Shown here in pieces: positions 12,201 through 25,807 of a stretch of 64,000 bases of DNA. The translations under genes and the position numbers were made by a program. The notes beneath the pieces were generated by a model. It made no database searches, was not told the origin of the DNA, and worked only from the letters and a program-made list of their open reading frames with translations. Position 1 is the stretch's first letter. Each line of letters opens with the position of its first letter. The stretch spans positions 254,685 through 318,684 of the forward strand of contig KB296704.1 of NCBI GenBank assembly GCA_000328365.1, given 5' to 3'. This DNA comes from Capitella teleta. Its lineage: Eukaryota; Annelida; Polychaeta; Capitellidae.

Positions 12201-15200
12201 CGTCATGCGTTTTGCCCTCTTATCGGGCCATAACGCCGAACGGACGATTGACGCTGAATATTAAAGCTCTGTCATGTCTGCAGCGTTCAGAGATGACCCT
12301 CCCGTCGGCTGGCTTAATAGATGCGCTCTGATCTATGAGTAATCGCTTTCGTTCTCTTTTGCAGCCGCATCTGTCTCGACGTCGCCAGCAGTCGTCCCGG
12401 AATCGCTACCCCAGAGCAACACGTGCGGAAACTGCAACACGCAGTTCAGCGTCTTCGCGGAGTTGGAGGACCATCGCAAGATCTGTCCATTCGAGGAGGA
12501 CATGGAGATTTATGACCAGGATGAGGTGGCAGAAGAGACTGACCGGCCGGTGTCGCCCCCCAGATTCATCGGACCACCTCCTGGACCAGTTGAGATGTCT
12601 GAGGATGAGCTAATGGAGGACCGCTTCCCAGAAGGAGTGGATGATGAGAATGAGGAGGAGGAGGGTGACGTCATGACGTCATCGCCATCTGTGCAGTCCG
12701 ACTTGAACCAGGAGGTCGCTGGAGGTTCCTCAGCATCAGTGGGTGACGACCCAGTCGAAGGGTTAGTGCGGACGCCGGCTGATACGGCCAACCTGGACTC
12801 GATGGGAATGCCCGACTCCAACGTCAAACTGGAGTCGCTGCAAAACACCAGCGTGGCAGTAGCGCAGTTCGCAGAGAACAATGATGTGAACACGAACGAT
12901 CTAGCCATGTTGCAGTCGACGCTCTATCATCTGCAACAGCAGCAGCTGGTGCAGCTGCAGATGTTACAACAGCTGCAGCAGCACATCGTTATGGGGGCGA
13001 ACCCTGCGCAGATCGCGGCTCAACTTCCCCCTTTCCTGCCCCCGGGATTCAACCCGATGTTGCTGCAGACCATGAACAAGAGTCTCCTGGCCGCCATGCA
13101 GAACCAGAAAGGAGGCGAGGAGGACTCGGCGCCCGATGGATTGCAGGACGAGGAGTCGGTTGGAAGGTCATCAGGGTGCACGACCCCCAGGGGAAATGAC
13201 CAGGAAGGGCAGCAGCAGCAGCAGCCGGACACCCCAGGGGCCCCGCAAGAGGTCAACATGCCGGCCAATATGCCCTTGAACCCGAACAACCCGATGCTCA
13301 GCTCTGATTTGGCGAAACTAGAACTCTTCAAGAAAGGTGAGTCCTCCCCCCCCCCCCACCTCTCCAATTGGCCTTGGGGCCGCCATGCACATTCCCGCCT
13401 TTTGTTGCTGGCCAGATATGGCAGTAGACATGAGGCCTCCGTGTCGATTAGCCGAGCAAGTCGTCCCGAGAGCAGATCGCCGATTGTTGCTGGCGTGCCT
13501 GCATCGGCCGGCGGCGTCTGCACGCTGGGGGTCAATGGGCAATGCGTCACGCCGGCTAATAGAGCCGGTTGTCGGCATTGTCATGCGCCGTATGCAGAGC
13601 ACACGGGCCACGCGAGTCGACGAAGGCCAGTGCCCCTGGGGCATTCGCCCCCGGGACGGGGCAATCACCCGCATCCCGAGGGAAGGGCTGGCTGCTTGGT
13701 ATTCTCCTCAAAATGTCATCTGAAGAACCAAAGAAAAGGGAGAATAAATGACGGTGTCGAGCGCCTTTGGGCCATCCATGAATTCTATACGCGTGCGCTG
13801 AACAATTCGCTTTGCATTTGCACCCAGAATTTTATCGCAAAATGACGATTTATGTCAAAGTCTTTTGTGCCATTTCGCTCAAGTACACTAAGGCACGAGG
13901 CAGTGCGGCACTTGAGTCTGGCTTTCTCTTCTAGACCCCCACCGCAACGCGAGGCTAAATCACTTTTTCTATGATATGCGCACAGTGGAAAATTTGTCAG
14001 AAGTGCTTGAAAGCTGTGTGATAATCCACATAAAACTGTTTGGTTCTACTTTTGAGGAGTTGCAGGTACATTCTGCGGATCTAGAAGTGGCATAGCACAG
14101 GATGATGATTACGCCCTCCGTCAGCATCGCACTCCGGGTATCCACTGGATCTGTCAGCGTATCTCCTGCCTTTATTTACATCATTTGAAGAGCTCAGAAA
14201 TCCCTTTCTTCCAGTCATAGTTTCCATTCCACATTGAATAATTCTTCCACAGCAATAACAGCTGCATTTCTAGCGATGTAGCTATTCTAATTGCAAGGCC
14301 TCCCTGTTGCATATACGAGATGTATACATGGCCAGATGGCTTTGATAGCAGCGCTGCTGTAGTTATACCGTAGATATGCATAACGCACGGAGAGGCTAAT
14401 GCTGGCTGTAATCTGCTCCATATCATAAGAAAACAATCATTGGTCAGAGATTGGCAACAGCCATGGTTCCCGCAGCCTCCCATCTGGGAAGTTAGTTCTG
14501 TGTAAACACAGAGCCCCTTTTACACCGGTCGCTGACATGGAATCCGGGAGTAATTTCGACGCCCTGATTATGCAATAATCGTTGTTCGTATTCCACTCCT
14601 GCTTTTCGGTGGTCTCTGCAGGGATTCCGTTTCATCCATTTCCCGTTCTGTCATTAAAGCCCTCTGGCGGGTGTATTAAGTATTAACTGACAACTGGATC
14701 AATGACGTCATACTGCTAGCCCTTACCCTGCTGGCGACATGTCATCTTTTGGAGAGGAGTTTTCTTTCAAGGAAGTTTGATTTAATACATATAAAGACTT
14801 TATGAATTGGGAATTACCCTAATATTTAACCAACTGTATGGTGGCCTTGTAGTATAGTATACCTTTTTTTCCTCTCTCTCTTTTTTTCTTCTTCTTCTTA
14901 AATATATCATTTAATGACTTTATTCTTAATTGCCGGGTGAATCTAATATCAATACGAGCTTCTATGGTTAAGGTCACATTTTCGCATAAATTTCTTGCAA
15001 AATTCGAATTAATCACAAATACTCGCTTGTGTGTAAATTTCAGACATATGGCGGTTTTTGTACCTGTGGTTGGCACATTAAAAAGCAAACACCAGTGAAA
15101 GGGTATTTTAAAGACTTTTAAGAGTTGCTCGTTTTGAGATGAAAGGAAGATCGTGATAGGAGCTTCATTCTTATTAATGTCGCTTCAAACTGGTCATAAA

Positions 15201-18200
15201 ATGAGACGTGAATTATGACTGCAAGTCAAAAGATTCTTTGTCTGCCAATTTTAATATCTAAAGAGTCGAATCCGGGGACCGCACACGCGCATCGCTTTCA
15301 AAATAATAAATAGTGGTTCATTTTGTTCGTCAGTGACAGTGTTTATCGTACAGCGCATTAACTCCAAATGGTTTAGATTTCACGCCAGTGCATTGTGGGA
15401 TACATAGCAGCGTGGCATTCTGGGGTAGATCAGCTTCCTTCCGGGAACGCTGTTAAAATCCTTTTGGATATCTCGTTTATCTAATTTGTCGACTGCTTAA
15501 TGTACGTTCCACGCTTTGTTTATCTAAGCTTAGTAAGAATTATGTTTACTTTGCTTGCATAAAGTTTGACAGCCGTAGTTGGGCCTGGTTAGTGTTGTGG
15601 TCCGTTTGGCAGAGGAACAATAGGCTTGTTCCTTACATTGAACCCTGCAAGATTGGGGAGAGAGTGCTCTACTGCCGCAGTTGATATCTTCGGCATGAAT
15701 TGATCGATGAATACGAGTTTATCTTCTTGGTGCTGTCATCACCCGTATTGCTCTCTGCAACTGGTGATTCGTTCGCCTTTGTTTTCTTTTGATAACAGAT
15801 TTCTCCTCTGAATCTCGCACCTGTCAAAGACATGGCAGCGATTCTATAAAGCAGAGAGAAGGAGTTCTCCTGGCTAATTCATTTGCACCTCATATCAATG
15901 GCTGAGCTCCCTGCGAAACGGAATTGCCTGCACCTGAAAAAAAAGCCCGAATTTATGACTTGCTACTGAAATGACCAGAAAGCATCTGTTTTGATGCAGA
16001 TTCATCTTACGCGCCCTTTTATTCCATTAAGTGTCTGTGATTTAAAACAGAAACAAGGTCGGGTCATCGGGTCACTGTATGATCCTGCGCATGCGCGTCG
16101 ACGCTCGTTGATTCTTGATTTCATCTTCCACCGAATGCGGGGAAAAAAATTCAGGATGTAAATTTGCAAATTGCAATCAAGTAATTGAGAAGACGTTTGA
16201 AGTCGGCAATCCATGTCTTCAAAGCCGAAATGGACACCCAAGGCAACAGGACGAATTATAGGACTGCAAACAAAATATTATTTCGTGATTGGGGGGGTCC
16301 TAGGAACATAGCAAGAGCATCATCTCTTCCCTCGAGGCGGTGCATCCCAATTGTCTCTCGATTGTTCCCAGCTGAAGGCGCTTTCTTTTTCTCCCCATCC
16401 CCACTCTTCTTTGATATTTCCAATCCCAGTATCCACTGTTTTCCCCCCATCATTACCGAAGCCGCGAGAAAGGCAAGAGCAGGGTGGTCGACACGCGCAC
16501 TTGCAAATTGTTTGACAGAGCAAGGCGCGCTCCTTATGACTAACTCCACGACAGGTTTTATGCTAAAAAGCTGACAGATATCTTACAAACTGAAGATATC
16601 GGCGGCGGATTCTGTGAATGCAGCCATCTCGCGATGGTTATCGTGGCTTCAGCTGACTCAACGGATTGCTTCGCTGTCAATCATCTTTGAGCGCGGAAGC
16701 AATTCGATGCCATTTTGGCAGCGAGGCATTCGGAACATGTGTTGTGGGGTTACTTGTGGATGTTATGATGGGAGCTGTTTATAATCGCTTTCCCTGTGTT
16801 GTGGATCAGCGCCTTTGAGATGGAGCTTGTCAGAAGCGAGCTTGAGAAAGTTCTCGGAAGAGTGTGTCACTGATCTGTTATTTACCTGGTGTGGAACCCC
16901 GTTGGCTCCATCTAACGGGGCTCTTTAATGTTGAATTTGAAATCAATTTAGACTTGTGTGGGAATCTAGTCGGCGGAGTTAAGTGCTGGTGAATCCTCAC
17001 CGCATTGATCTTAGTGGGTGGGGGCTTCGAGTCATGCTGGGCAATTTGTTGACTGTTGCCTCCTTCGTAATCAACCGGCGGCAGGTAGGGGTCATTGGTA
17101 TCACGACCTTTGACCCGATTCTGCGAATGGCATGTCGTGTGTTGATTGGTGCGTCTTGAAGCTGCCTGACCCCGATGACTTGCACGCCTGTCGCGCACTC
17201 GACGAGTTTAATGTGATCAGAGCGAGTAGCGCCTCTCTGTCATCACCCTCACTCTCAACACTGAAAACATCCAGACATCCCTCTATCTGACATAATAGTA
17301 GCCCTGCCTTGATAAAACTCCGCCATACTTAATGCCCGGATCTTCAATCTTGGCCAATCCGTTGATTGCTTCCAGCTTCTGGCGCTAACTCTTCCAGCGC
17401 CGCATCTGGTCGTCGGCTTATGATATTCCGCTCGAAGGCAAATCTTGCATCTTTGGCAGATATTCATAAACATTTTCGTGACCTGTGCTTTCGTTCAAGC
17501 GCCGGCCATTTGTCAAATGATAAGCACTGATGGCTGAAGTTTTAATGTCCATAAGCATAAACACAATCACACCGTTAAATTATACTCCTACTTTTCTCTC
17601 AGGACGTTTAGTTTATATGAAGAGAGGCTTTAAAATTGGCACTTGGTAGTTGTAAATAAAATTCTCAGTGTGGCATTTACGATATGCTGTATAAGTTTCT
17701 AAAATTCCATATTAACTAGCACGGACCACCGTCATTGTTTATTGAAACAGGCCGCCATTAGACCTTTTTTTAACTGCATTACACGAGCATGCCCAAGTGC
17801 TTCACTCGGCTTGCGTTATAATTTTAACAACCTACTTATGCCTCTAATTAGATGCAGTTACCATCTTATCTTAGATTAAATAAACTACAAAGAAATTGCT
17901 TCGAGAGCTTTGATTTACATAATGTATCTAAATGACGATTTTAACACGTTTTCACAAAGAACTGAACGGAAAGAGCTCCTGAGGTTCGTCACTCGCCAGC
18001 GGTCAGCAGTGCAGAGCAATGGTCAACCTCGAGCTTACTTAAGACGGTCATAAACTTCACTTATCAATTTCTTGCTGACGATAATTCCACAGTGTCCAGT
18101 TTCAAAGTTTAGTCAGCTACCTCTACAAGGCGTATCGGGTGGATCGGGGGCGCCTGGAATGTATTGCCGGCGATTCATGCTAACCCTCTATATCGATGAA

Positions 18201-21200
18201 ATGGTCGCCTCAGATTCGAGTACAATTTGCCGCGAGTGTTGATGTACGGTGCGCATTACCGCCAGCTTCCAGTAATAAACACTAATGGATACTGACAACA
18301 GACGAAGAACAGGGAGCGTGCAATTATTCACTACACTCATAATGCCGTTGCCGCAATGAGACCTCCCTGACCGATAAGCCCAGGTCATTATTCTGTGATA
18401 AAACAGCGCACAGCCGCGGATTCAAACTAGGAATCATGATCATCCTCCATCTTGATGAGGGCAACTTGTCCGCATTTGAAGAATCACATCTTCGAAAGAT
18501 GAACGCACATCACACCATCGCAGTTTCGTTCACATGCCAAAGGCGCATCATTTCCCAGCGATCTTTGACGAATTGCCGTAAACGATGGCAGAATGAGAGG
18601 TCACGTAGAGGTCAAATAATTCTGGCCAGCTGTACTCAGTCTTTTGATCATGCTTAAATCACATCATATTCAATTATTGCCGTGATTCGTATCAATCATT
18701 CGAACGGCGCTCTATCTTCTTGTGCGGCATGCGATGGGGTGATGAGGCGGCGTCTCTTGTATTCATCCGCGCCTGGGCATGCACAAAAGAAAGCGAAACC
18801 AAAGTAGGATGCGGGGACTTTTGGAGGAAACGGTTACGCAACTCGCGCGTGTTATTTCCTTGATGTAAATCATGTTTGAAACTCGGCTCAAATTACTTCA
18901 TATAAAAGCCGCTTCGCTCTTTCAACCGGTGTGTTCCTACGCGGGTTAAATCCCTTGCACTAACACTTTGAGAATTACTGAATTAATAACTATTTGCTCT
19001 TTCCTTCCGCCACAAAGTTTGGTCAGTCCTCTCCCATTAGCCCTTCAAAACGTTGAGGATATTATATTCTGAAGATGTTACGTAAGAGCACTTCTTCACA
19101 TATTGGCTGAGAGATTATAGCTAACATGCTTTTCTGCATATGAAAAAAAGACTGAAGAAAATAAATGTTTGCTTCGGATTTTACCCACTGGTCAGTTAGT
19201 GCAACGTATCTGACAAATTAGAGGAATTCCTGCCATATGGCATGTCACGAAATATGCCGCACAGATGGCCAACTGACCCATAAAATTAGACATATGTTTA
19301 TAAATAATTGAAATTAACTACAATTTGTCCCAACTTGGCCAGCTGTATGGTTTTAGCGTTTTTAACGCGTGTTTAATCACATCGTTTATGCTGCTGTGTT
19401 GGCATATTTGACACCAGTCAAATCGCGCGTATTCCACTGAACCATACGATACATCATCACCTTATATATTATATCTATTTCACAGGTAAAACACCTTGTC
19501 TCCCTGATGAGAATGAAGAGGGTATAAAAGAGAAACAGAAGTACTCCGCAGATGACCCTTACTTTAAATACAAATGCAAGTTCTGCTACAAAGTTTTCGG
19601 CAGTGACAGCTCTCTTCAGATCCACATCAGGTCGCACACAGGTAAGAAGAAAAAAAAGACCTATTCAATCAGCATGAAAGCATAGGCGATAACACCCGCT
19701 TGTCTTGGCAATTTCTATTAAAGTCTCTGCTTTTGTCGTTCGTAACAGACACATGAAAAACCACTTTGAAATTATGACGTAACGAAAAGGTGATATGACC
19801 GAGGTGTCTTTGTCGAGGCTACCTATTACTTTCTCTTTTTCGTCCGTAACTAATAGTCACCTTCTGGGGTTGTTTATGCACGTCTCCCATTAAATTTTGT
19901 GCTGTAAGGGGTTATAACTATATCTTTGAAGTGGTGTCAAGGGCTGGGGGGTTCCATCTGCCAAAATCACCAAGATGCAGGACGGTAATCAGCGACGAAA
20001 GTACGCTTGGTAACCATGTCATGTCAGTGGTGTAACCTTAGCGAATAGTGAAATCAAACCGCTTTGTCCACTGCACGCTAATGTCACCTATTATCGCTCA
20101 CCACAATCCGAAAATTACTTTCTTGTGAAATGAAATGAGTTTCCCTCTTGAGCGTGCTTCAGTGATCGTGTCGTAATTCTTGACAATAAAATTGCTTGCT
20201 CGGGCGTGCGGGAATTTCAGTCGTAAAACTTATAAATAAAAGCATAAATTTTCGATGTATGGTCGGCTATAATTTTTCACATGAAATCATGATTAAATAT
20301 GTGGGATGGTTTTTTCATTACTTACAATAGCCCCCGACAAGTGTTATGAATATTTCATCAAAGCAACAAAGACCCCCTTCTCATGATACAGCGCCATTTC
20401 GTTTTATTCGAGGCCTTTTTATAAGCACACTGAAGTCCCCTAAAAGCGAGCTATCATTACTCAAAGTTTTATTCGATTCAAATCAAAGGAAACCAAAGCA
20501 TAAATCAAACTCAAAGTAAAATGAAATATTATGTTATCCTTTTCAACTAAGGTTTCCTGCAACGAGAGGTGTTGAGCGAGCGGAGATCTGCTTGCAAATT
20601 GCACATTACAATGATGAATGGCGAATTTGAGCAAATCATAACGCCCTATTTCAAAAGACAAAGTATCATAACGTTCTTTTTTTCCGCTTCGCAGGTGAAC
20701 GACCTTTCAAATGCAACGTCTGCGGCAACCGGTTCACCACACGAGGCAACCTGAAGGTCCACTTCCAGAGGCACAAACAGGAGAACCCTAATCTCTGGAT
20801 GAACCCTAACCCAGTCCCCGAACACCTGGACTCCCTGCAGCCGCCGATGCTGCCTCCTGGCGGTGGTGGTGGCGAGAACTGCCCCACCCCTCTGGCCATG
20901 CTGGGTGCCATGGGACCACAACTCTCGGCCAATATGCTTCCGCCCATGCTCCGAAGGGACATGAAAGAAGGAGCTCAGGACACGGATCCGGAAGACACTG
21001 GCCGGGCTTCTCCGCGTCCGGAAGCCGAGACTGGGAAATCGTCATCATCCGCAGCAGGATTGTCACCAGGGTCGATAAAGAGCGAGAAGCAGAGCCCGAA
21101 TAAGCCTCCCCTGGTGCCTGCCAGTCTGCCGTACGGTGTCCCTCCGCCTCTGACCAGCATCCCAAGTTCAATGGCCCCGCATATGATGCCCCTCCCTGGA

Positions 21201-23789
21201 CTTCTGTCTTCCATGGCTGGCCCCATGAACGGGATGATGCCCTTCCCCTTCGATGGGCATCAACCTCCTCCCAATTTCATGCAGAGCCCCATCCTCCCAC
21301 CAAAGAAAGAAGACCCACTTGAAGAGTACATGGAATGCACCAAGTCAGAAACCAGCAAGCTAGAAGCTCTTGTGAAGAACATCGAGACAAAGCTGACTGA
21401 TCCGAACCAGTGCGCCATCTGCCATCGCATCCTGAGCTGCAAGAGCGCTCTGCAGATGCACTACCGAACGCACACTGGAGAGCGACCCTTCAGGTGCAAG
21501 ATTTGCGGCCGAGCGTTCACCACCAAGGGCAATCTCAAGACGCACATGGGTGTGCACCGAGCCAAGCCACCGCTGCGCATGATGCACCAGTGCCCAGTTT
21601 GCCACAAGCAGTTCACGAACTCGCTTGTGCTCCAGCAGCACATCCGAATGCACACTGGAGAGCTGCCCAAACACATGCCGCCCATGCCTCCAAACGACAT
21701 GATGATGCAGGCCGCCATGATGCAACCCTTCCCGGGGTTCCCTTTCTTCCCTCCAGGTGGAGCACCTGGATTCCCGCCCCAAATGCCGCCAGGTATGGGC
21801 GGAGGCTTGGATATGCGCAAAATGCAGGAGATGAAGGGAGATAGATCTGAGGAAATGAACGAAGAGGATTATAAGGATGATGAGATGGACGACTATGAGA
21901 GAATGGACAGCGAGGGCGAGGAACAGGGTCCCCATGAGAAGAGGGCCAGGATGGACGATGATCGCCCTCAGACTCCTCCTAGGGAGGAAGCAGACAGGAA
22001 GTCCCCTTACCAATCCTTGCAAATGACGCCGCCCAACTTGATCCACATCAAGCCAGCGTCTAGCTCACCAGAGGAACACGAGCGTCCTTCACCCTCCAAG
22101 CAAAGAGAAGAAAATGTGGCTGAAAGCCCAGTCAGCAAGTCAGCCGAGTTTTCCGCGCTGTATGGTGAGCCGTCCGTTGCTAGCAGTGCCAGCAGTTTTG
22201 TGCCGTGCACTTACTCGACCTCCTTGATGGCTCTGGAAGAACGAGTCAAAGCCATCGACAGCATGGAAAAAGCGCCACACTTCAGCTTGCAGTCCAGGCC
22301 TCTGGAGCAGATGGAAAACATTGTGCGACGAGCAGACCACGAAGAGCCCAAGAAGCGAGCCAGTCCGCACAACGGCTCGCCAACGCCATACGAAGGCAAC
22401 AGTCCCTATGATAGCGGCCCCAACAGCGAATATTCAGGCGGAGAACTCACTCCAATCAAGCCATATGGAGCCATGGATCTCTCAGTCCAGGGTTTTGAAG
22501 CTACCACCGGCAAGCCCCACACTACCTGCGATGTGTGCTTCAAGACGTTCGCCTGCAAAAGCGCCTTGGGCATCCATTACCGCAGCCACAGTGGTGAGAG
22601 ACCATACAGGTGCGACGTTTGTGATCGCAGCTTCACCACTCGGGGCAACATGCGGCAACACATGCTTACTCACAAGATCCGCGACTTACCGGACCAAGCT
22701 GCATTCGACCAGCAAGAAAGAGAGAGCAAAGTTCAGTCGACGCCAGTGGAGGCCAGGCACGAAACTAGCCGGGTGGAGCCGAGAGTTGAGTCCAGGATCG
22801 AATCGAGGCCTGAGCCAAGAGATTTTGAGAACAGAAGCCGAATGGTCACACCTCCGAGCAGCGCTGAGAAGTCCAAGCCTAAGAGTCCGATAGCAGCCAG
22901 CACGCCAACATCCAGCAGTCACCATTCGTCAAGCGGTCACCACTCTTCCGGAGGACACCACTCTTCCGGAGGACACCACTCTTCTCCGTTCGTCCGCAAG
23001 CCTAACCTGAAGCATGTTTGCCAAGTTTGCACGAAACCGTTCTCCAGTGCGAGTGCGCTGCAGATCCACATGCGAACTCATACTGGAGACAAACCTTTCA
23101 AATGCAACGTCTGCGGGAAAGCGTTCACAACCAAAGGCAACCTGAAGGTCCACATGGGAACTCACATGTGGAACAATGGTCCATCCCGCCGAGGCAGAAG
23201 GATGTCAGTCGAGGGTCTCCCTGGGATGCCGCCCAAGGATCACCACGATTTCTACGGAGGTTTCCCTCCCCACCGCTCACCCGCCGACCTCTTCCCTTTC
23301 CCCTTCCCTGGCTTGCCACAAGGCTTCTCCCCGAAGATGAACGAAATCTCCGTCATCCAGAGCTTAAACGGCGGTGGTACTCACCTTCCGCCAACCAGCG
23401 CTGCAGAGGCCATGATGGGGCATCTCCCCATGATGAAAATGCCCCCGCACGCAGACATGCTGCACAAGACTGAAGCCATCCTCAGAGCAGAAGACCGCAA
23501 GATCAAAGAGGAAACCAACAACAATAAGGGTTCCAGTGGGGAACTCGATCTCAGCGTGCGCAAGACTTCCCCTGCGCCCAAGACCAGTCCCACCCCCGCC
23601 ACTACGACTTCCCCCAAACTCCAGCCAATGCCCGAAGCGGCCAGCAATCCTACCTGGCTGTGGAAGACCACGTGTCACCTGTGTAGCAAGGTGTTCGCCA
23701 CGTCAGCGTCCCTGGAACTGCACATGAAGAGTCACATGGCGCAGGCAGGCCACCAGGAACAAGCGTCACCGAAGGGCTTGACTGCGTGA
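3288..23789 (+). CDS. SALL: Spalt-like (SALL) zinc-finger transcriptional repressor, complete
   Basis: Four exons join in frame: 3288-3375, 12365-13336, 19486-19641 and 20695-23789, giving 4311 nt and 1436 residues; all three introns are phase 1. The N-terminus [12 protein letters not shown] is the NuRD-recruiting motif of SALL proteins. Next come a C2HC finger (CGNC...HRKIC, about residue 50), an acidic stretch and a glutamine-rich oligomerisation segment (about 213-250). A C2H2 pair straddles the exon 3/4 junction (about 385-432), then a pair plus single finger (about 644-726), a pair near 1016, a pair near 1181 and a lone C-terminal finger near 1400. The paired fingers carry the SALL box ([10 protein letters not shown]). 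VKLE, IKSE and IKEE are candidate SUMO sites. The family acts in the nucleus as AT-rich DNA-binding repressors in development. The start is fixed by the family motif, and the donor at 3376 is fixed by reading frame. A Ser/His/Gly repeat lies near residue 1150. It is a single-copy SALL, so I do not assign a vertebrate number. Confidence 0.97.
3376..12364 (+). other. SALL intron 1 (9.0 kb)
   Basis: The intron begins GTAAGC and ends TTTTGCAG. It has a T-rich start (3600-3760) and otherwise mixed unique sequence. Overlapping open frames on both strands near 7.5-7.9 kb and 8.8-9.4 kb look like chance. A 60-codon frame at 9415-9597 is discussed as a finding. Long first introns of developmental regulators often hold enhancers, but I cannot point to individual ones here. 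Confidence 0.8.
13337..19485 (+). other. SALL intron 2 (6.1 kb)
   Basis: The intron begins GTGAGT and ends TTTCACAG. The first 400 bases are GC-rich with a C run (about 13348-13360), and the exon 2 reading frame stays open through them to 13845. The rest is unremarkable, with no recognisable gene, RNA or repeat. Confidence 0.8.
19642..20694 (+). other. SALL intron 3 (1.05 kb)
   Basis: GTAAGA to TTCGCAG. It splits the linker between the first C2H2 pair, exactly at the HTG|ERP boundary. I see no other feature in it. Confidence 0.85.
22935..22985 (+). repeat. In-frame 18-bp coding repeat in SALL exon 4
   Basis: Nearly three tandem copies of an 18-base unit encode a Gly-Gly/Ser-His-His-Ser-Ser repeat between the third and fourth finger clusters. 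It is a likely site of length polymorphism in a disordered linker. Confidence 0.9.
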
Positions 23790-24415
23790 AACGTACAGAC
23801 TGATATTATTTAACTTATGGTGATTGCATAGTCCCTTAGAGATAGCATGCCTGCACAGAAGTAACATTGTCCCCTTTGTTGACAGAACAGTATTGATTCT
23901 GTTATCATATTTTATCTTTGGTTACTTTCTACAAATTTATTAAAAACAACTGTGATTACAATATTAATCATATTATACTTAAAAGTTTAAACTGGCCGTC
24001 TCATTGGTCAATATGTTCAGACTGATTTTTGATTTTTACTTTTTTTTTGCGTGTACAATGTAGTATTATTATTGTTATCGTGTTATTTTCTGAGAAAATT
24101 CACAACTTTTTTTCGGTGCATGTTTTTGAAAGCCGCCACATTCTGGGTGATTGTTTAGCGAGCGCGTGTTTGTAAATAAATTACGAGTGCATGGTAGATT
24201 ATAAATGTATAATTATTCACTTTACTCATTAGAATCTTTTTTTCAAAAACAATGTCACAAGAATACTGTCCCATCATTTCGCCATATATTATGATATTCA
24301 TTTTTTTTGCGTTCACATCCATACTGAATTATTACAATGTGTTCAGCTCCATATTCTCCCTGGTCAAACGATAACAACTTATTTCATTTTTTTATTTCCT
24401 TCCATCTACCTCTCA
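23790..24415 (+). other. SALL 3'UTR and proximal flank
   Basis: AT-rich sequence follows the TGA at 23787-23789. A canonical AATAAA lies at 24175-24180, about 390 bases after the stop, and is the most likely polyadenylation signal for a short 3'UTR. The downstream T-rich stretch would suit a cleavage downstream element. Confidence 0.65.
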
Positions 24416-24472
24416 TGACGTCATTTCTCGATGTGACGTCATATCTGGGTCACGTGTTTTTATGTCACGTGA
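24416..24472. promoter_or_regulatory. Cluster of two CRE and two E-box palindromes
   Basis: Within 57 bases there are two perfect TGACGTCA sites (24416-24423, 24434-24441), a TCACGTG (24450-24456) and a GTCACGTGA (24464-24472). These are consensus sites for bZIP (CREB/ATF) and bHLH-zip (USF/TFE/MITF) factors. The function is inferred from density alone. Confidence 0.6.
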
Positions 24473-24714
24473 TGTAGGCAAAAAAAAAAGAAAAAAACTG
24501 CGTGGCTATTTGTTTTATTTACCTTCATGTTGTGTATTTAAATTATGTCTCGTTTTGTGGATGGTGAAATAGACGTGGAAATTAGTCGCGGATGGATAGG
24601 ACAATGTTTCTCTCACTATTACATTATTATATAATACACAATACTTTTCAAAAACACCAAATAAACATTTCGTCATCATATCCAATTATTGCTTCATATT
24701 TTTTTCTTTTTCTA

Positions 24715-24741
24715 TTTTTTTTTTTTTTTTTTTTTTTTTTT
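24715..24741. repeat. Poly-T tract
   Basis: A 27-base T run. It could be the reverse-oriented tail of a retroposed sequence, but no retroposon body is visible next to it. Confidence 0.9.
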
Positions 24742-25257
24742 AAGTTTAGCGCTGGTGTTTGTGAAAACAGCCCAATGCGAATATCTTAACCTGTAAAATT
24801 CCAAAGGTGTGAATGAATTCATTGAGTTGAGCAATGACACTGTTTATGCGATTACGAGGAAAAGCTGTCATATTTACTACGAAGATAAGTGAGAAGACAG
24901 GCGTTAATTGACGATTGCCAGGATGCATTTGTTTTACGCCCACTGCGAGTCATTTAAATGGGTCAAAGGGTCATCCAGTTCAGTCCGAACATGGAACTGC
25001 CCTCAAAATGGGGGAATACAGGTTACAATCGTACAGATACCGCTAAAATGAGAAATTATCGTTGTTTATTGAGCGAAGCGTACCATGTGCATTCATGGAT
25101 ATTGCTCTGAAAAAGTTTTTTTCTAGCGAAATTAGTGAAGATAAGAAATTATGCAGTTATCAGACAGAATTATGCTTTAGTGAGCAGGATACACAGTCTA
25201 CTGCCGTCCGTGTGTTTTCTCTACCTCTGGAAGGGTCTTCGCATGCCCTCTTATCTT

Positions 25258-25271
25258 GTTACCATGGTAAC
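25258..25271. promoter_or_regulatory. Perfect X-box palindrome
   Basis: GTTACCATGGTAAC is a perfect 14-bp palindrome matching the RFX-family X-box consensus (GTTRCCATGGYAAC). Occupancy is unknown. It is one of about ten such words in the window. Confidence 0.5.
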
Positions 25272-25807
25272 AGATTTTCTGTTTCACAATGCACACATGA
25301 GAAGCAAGAAGATGTCAAGTCCTGGATAGAATAAAGTGCGTTATGACTACACGCATCATCGGTACCATATAAAATCACACGGAACGTTATGATTTCGCTT
25401 AAAATTCTGCTTATGTTTTTGTGCGTTATGAATCGGAGAGTGGCGACGAACAATGATGACATGCCTTAAGAGTTATACAATGGCGTCACGGGGCATCAAC
25501 AAGTGTATTGATCAGCGAAGGTTTGATTTTAGTATGCAAAGCGACAGCATATGAATCTCATTGAATCGGGTGTGTTTTTGTACATAATCCTATATTTGTT
25601 CTGCAATATACACGCAGTACTGTTGCAGTACTGAAACCTCAGTTGCATCAACGTTTGTGATAAATGGCGTTTGCGAGTACTCTTTGGAAAATCGCTCCGA
25701 TTTAAAACCAACGGTACGAAATAACGGTAAATCAGAGAAAAACAAAATCCAGGGAACCAAATAGCGCAATGGGATTGGGGAGGTTGTGGTTAGGAGATAT
25801 AAATACA

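Noticed and set aside
21360-22046. A 228-codon antisense frame in SALL exon 4
   Set aside because: It is a shadow of the zinc-finger coding strand; its His/Leu pattern mirrors finger codons.
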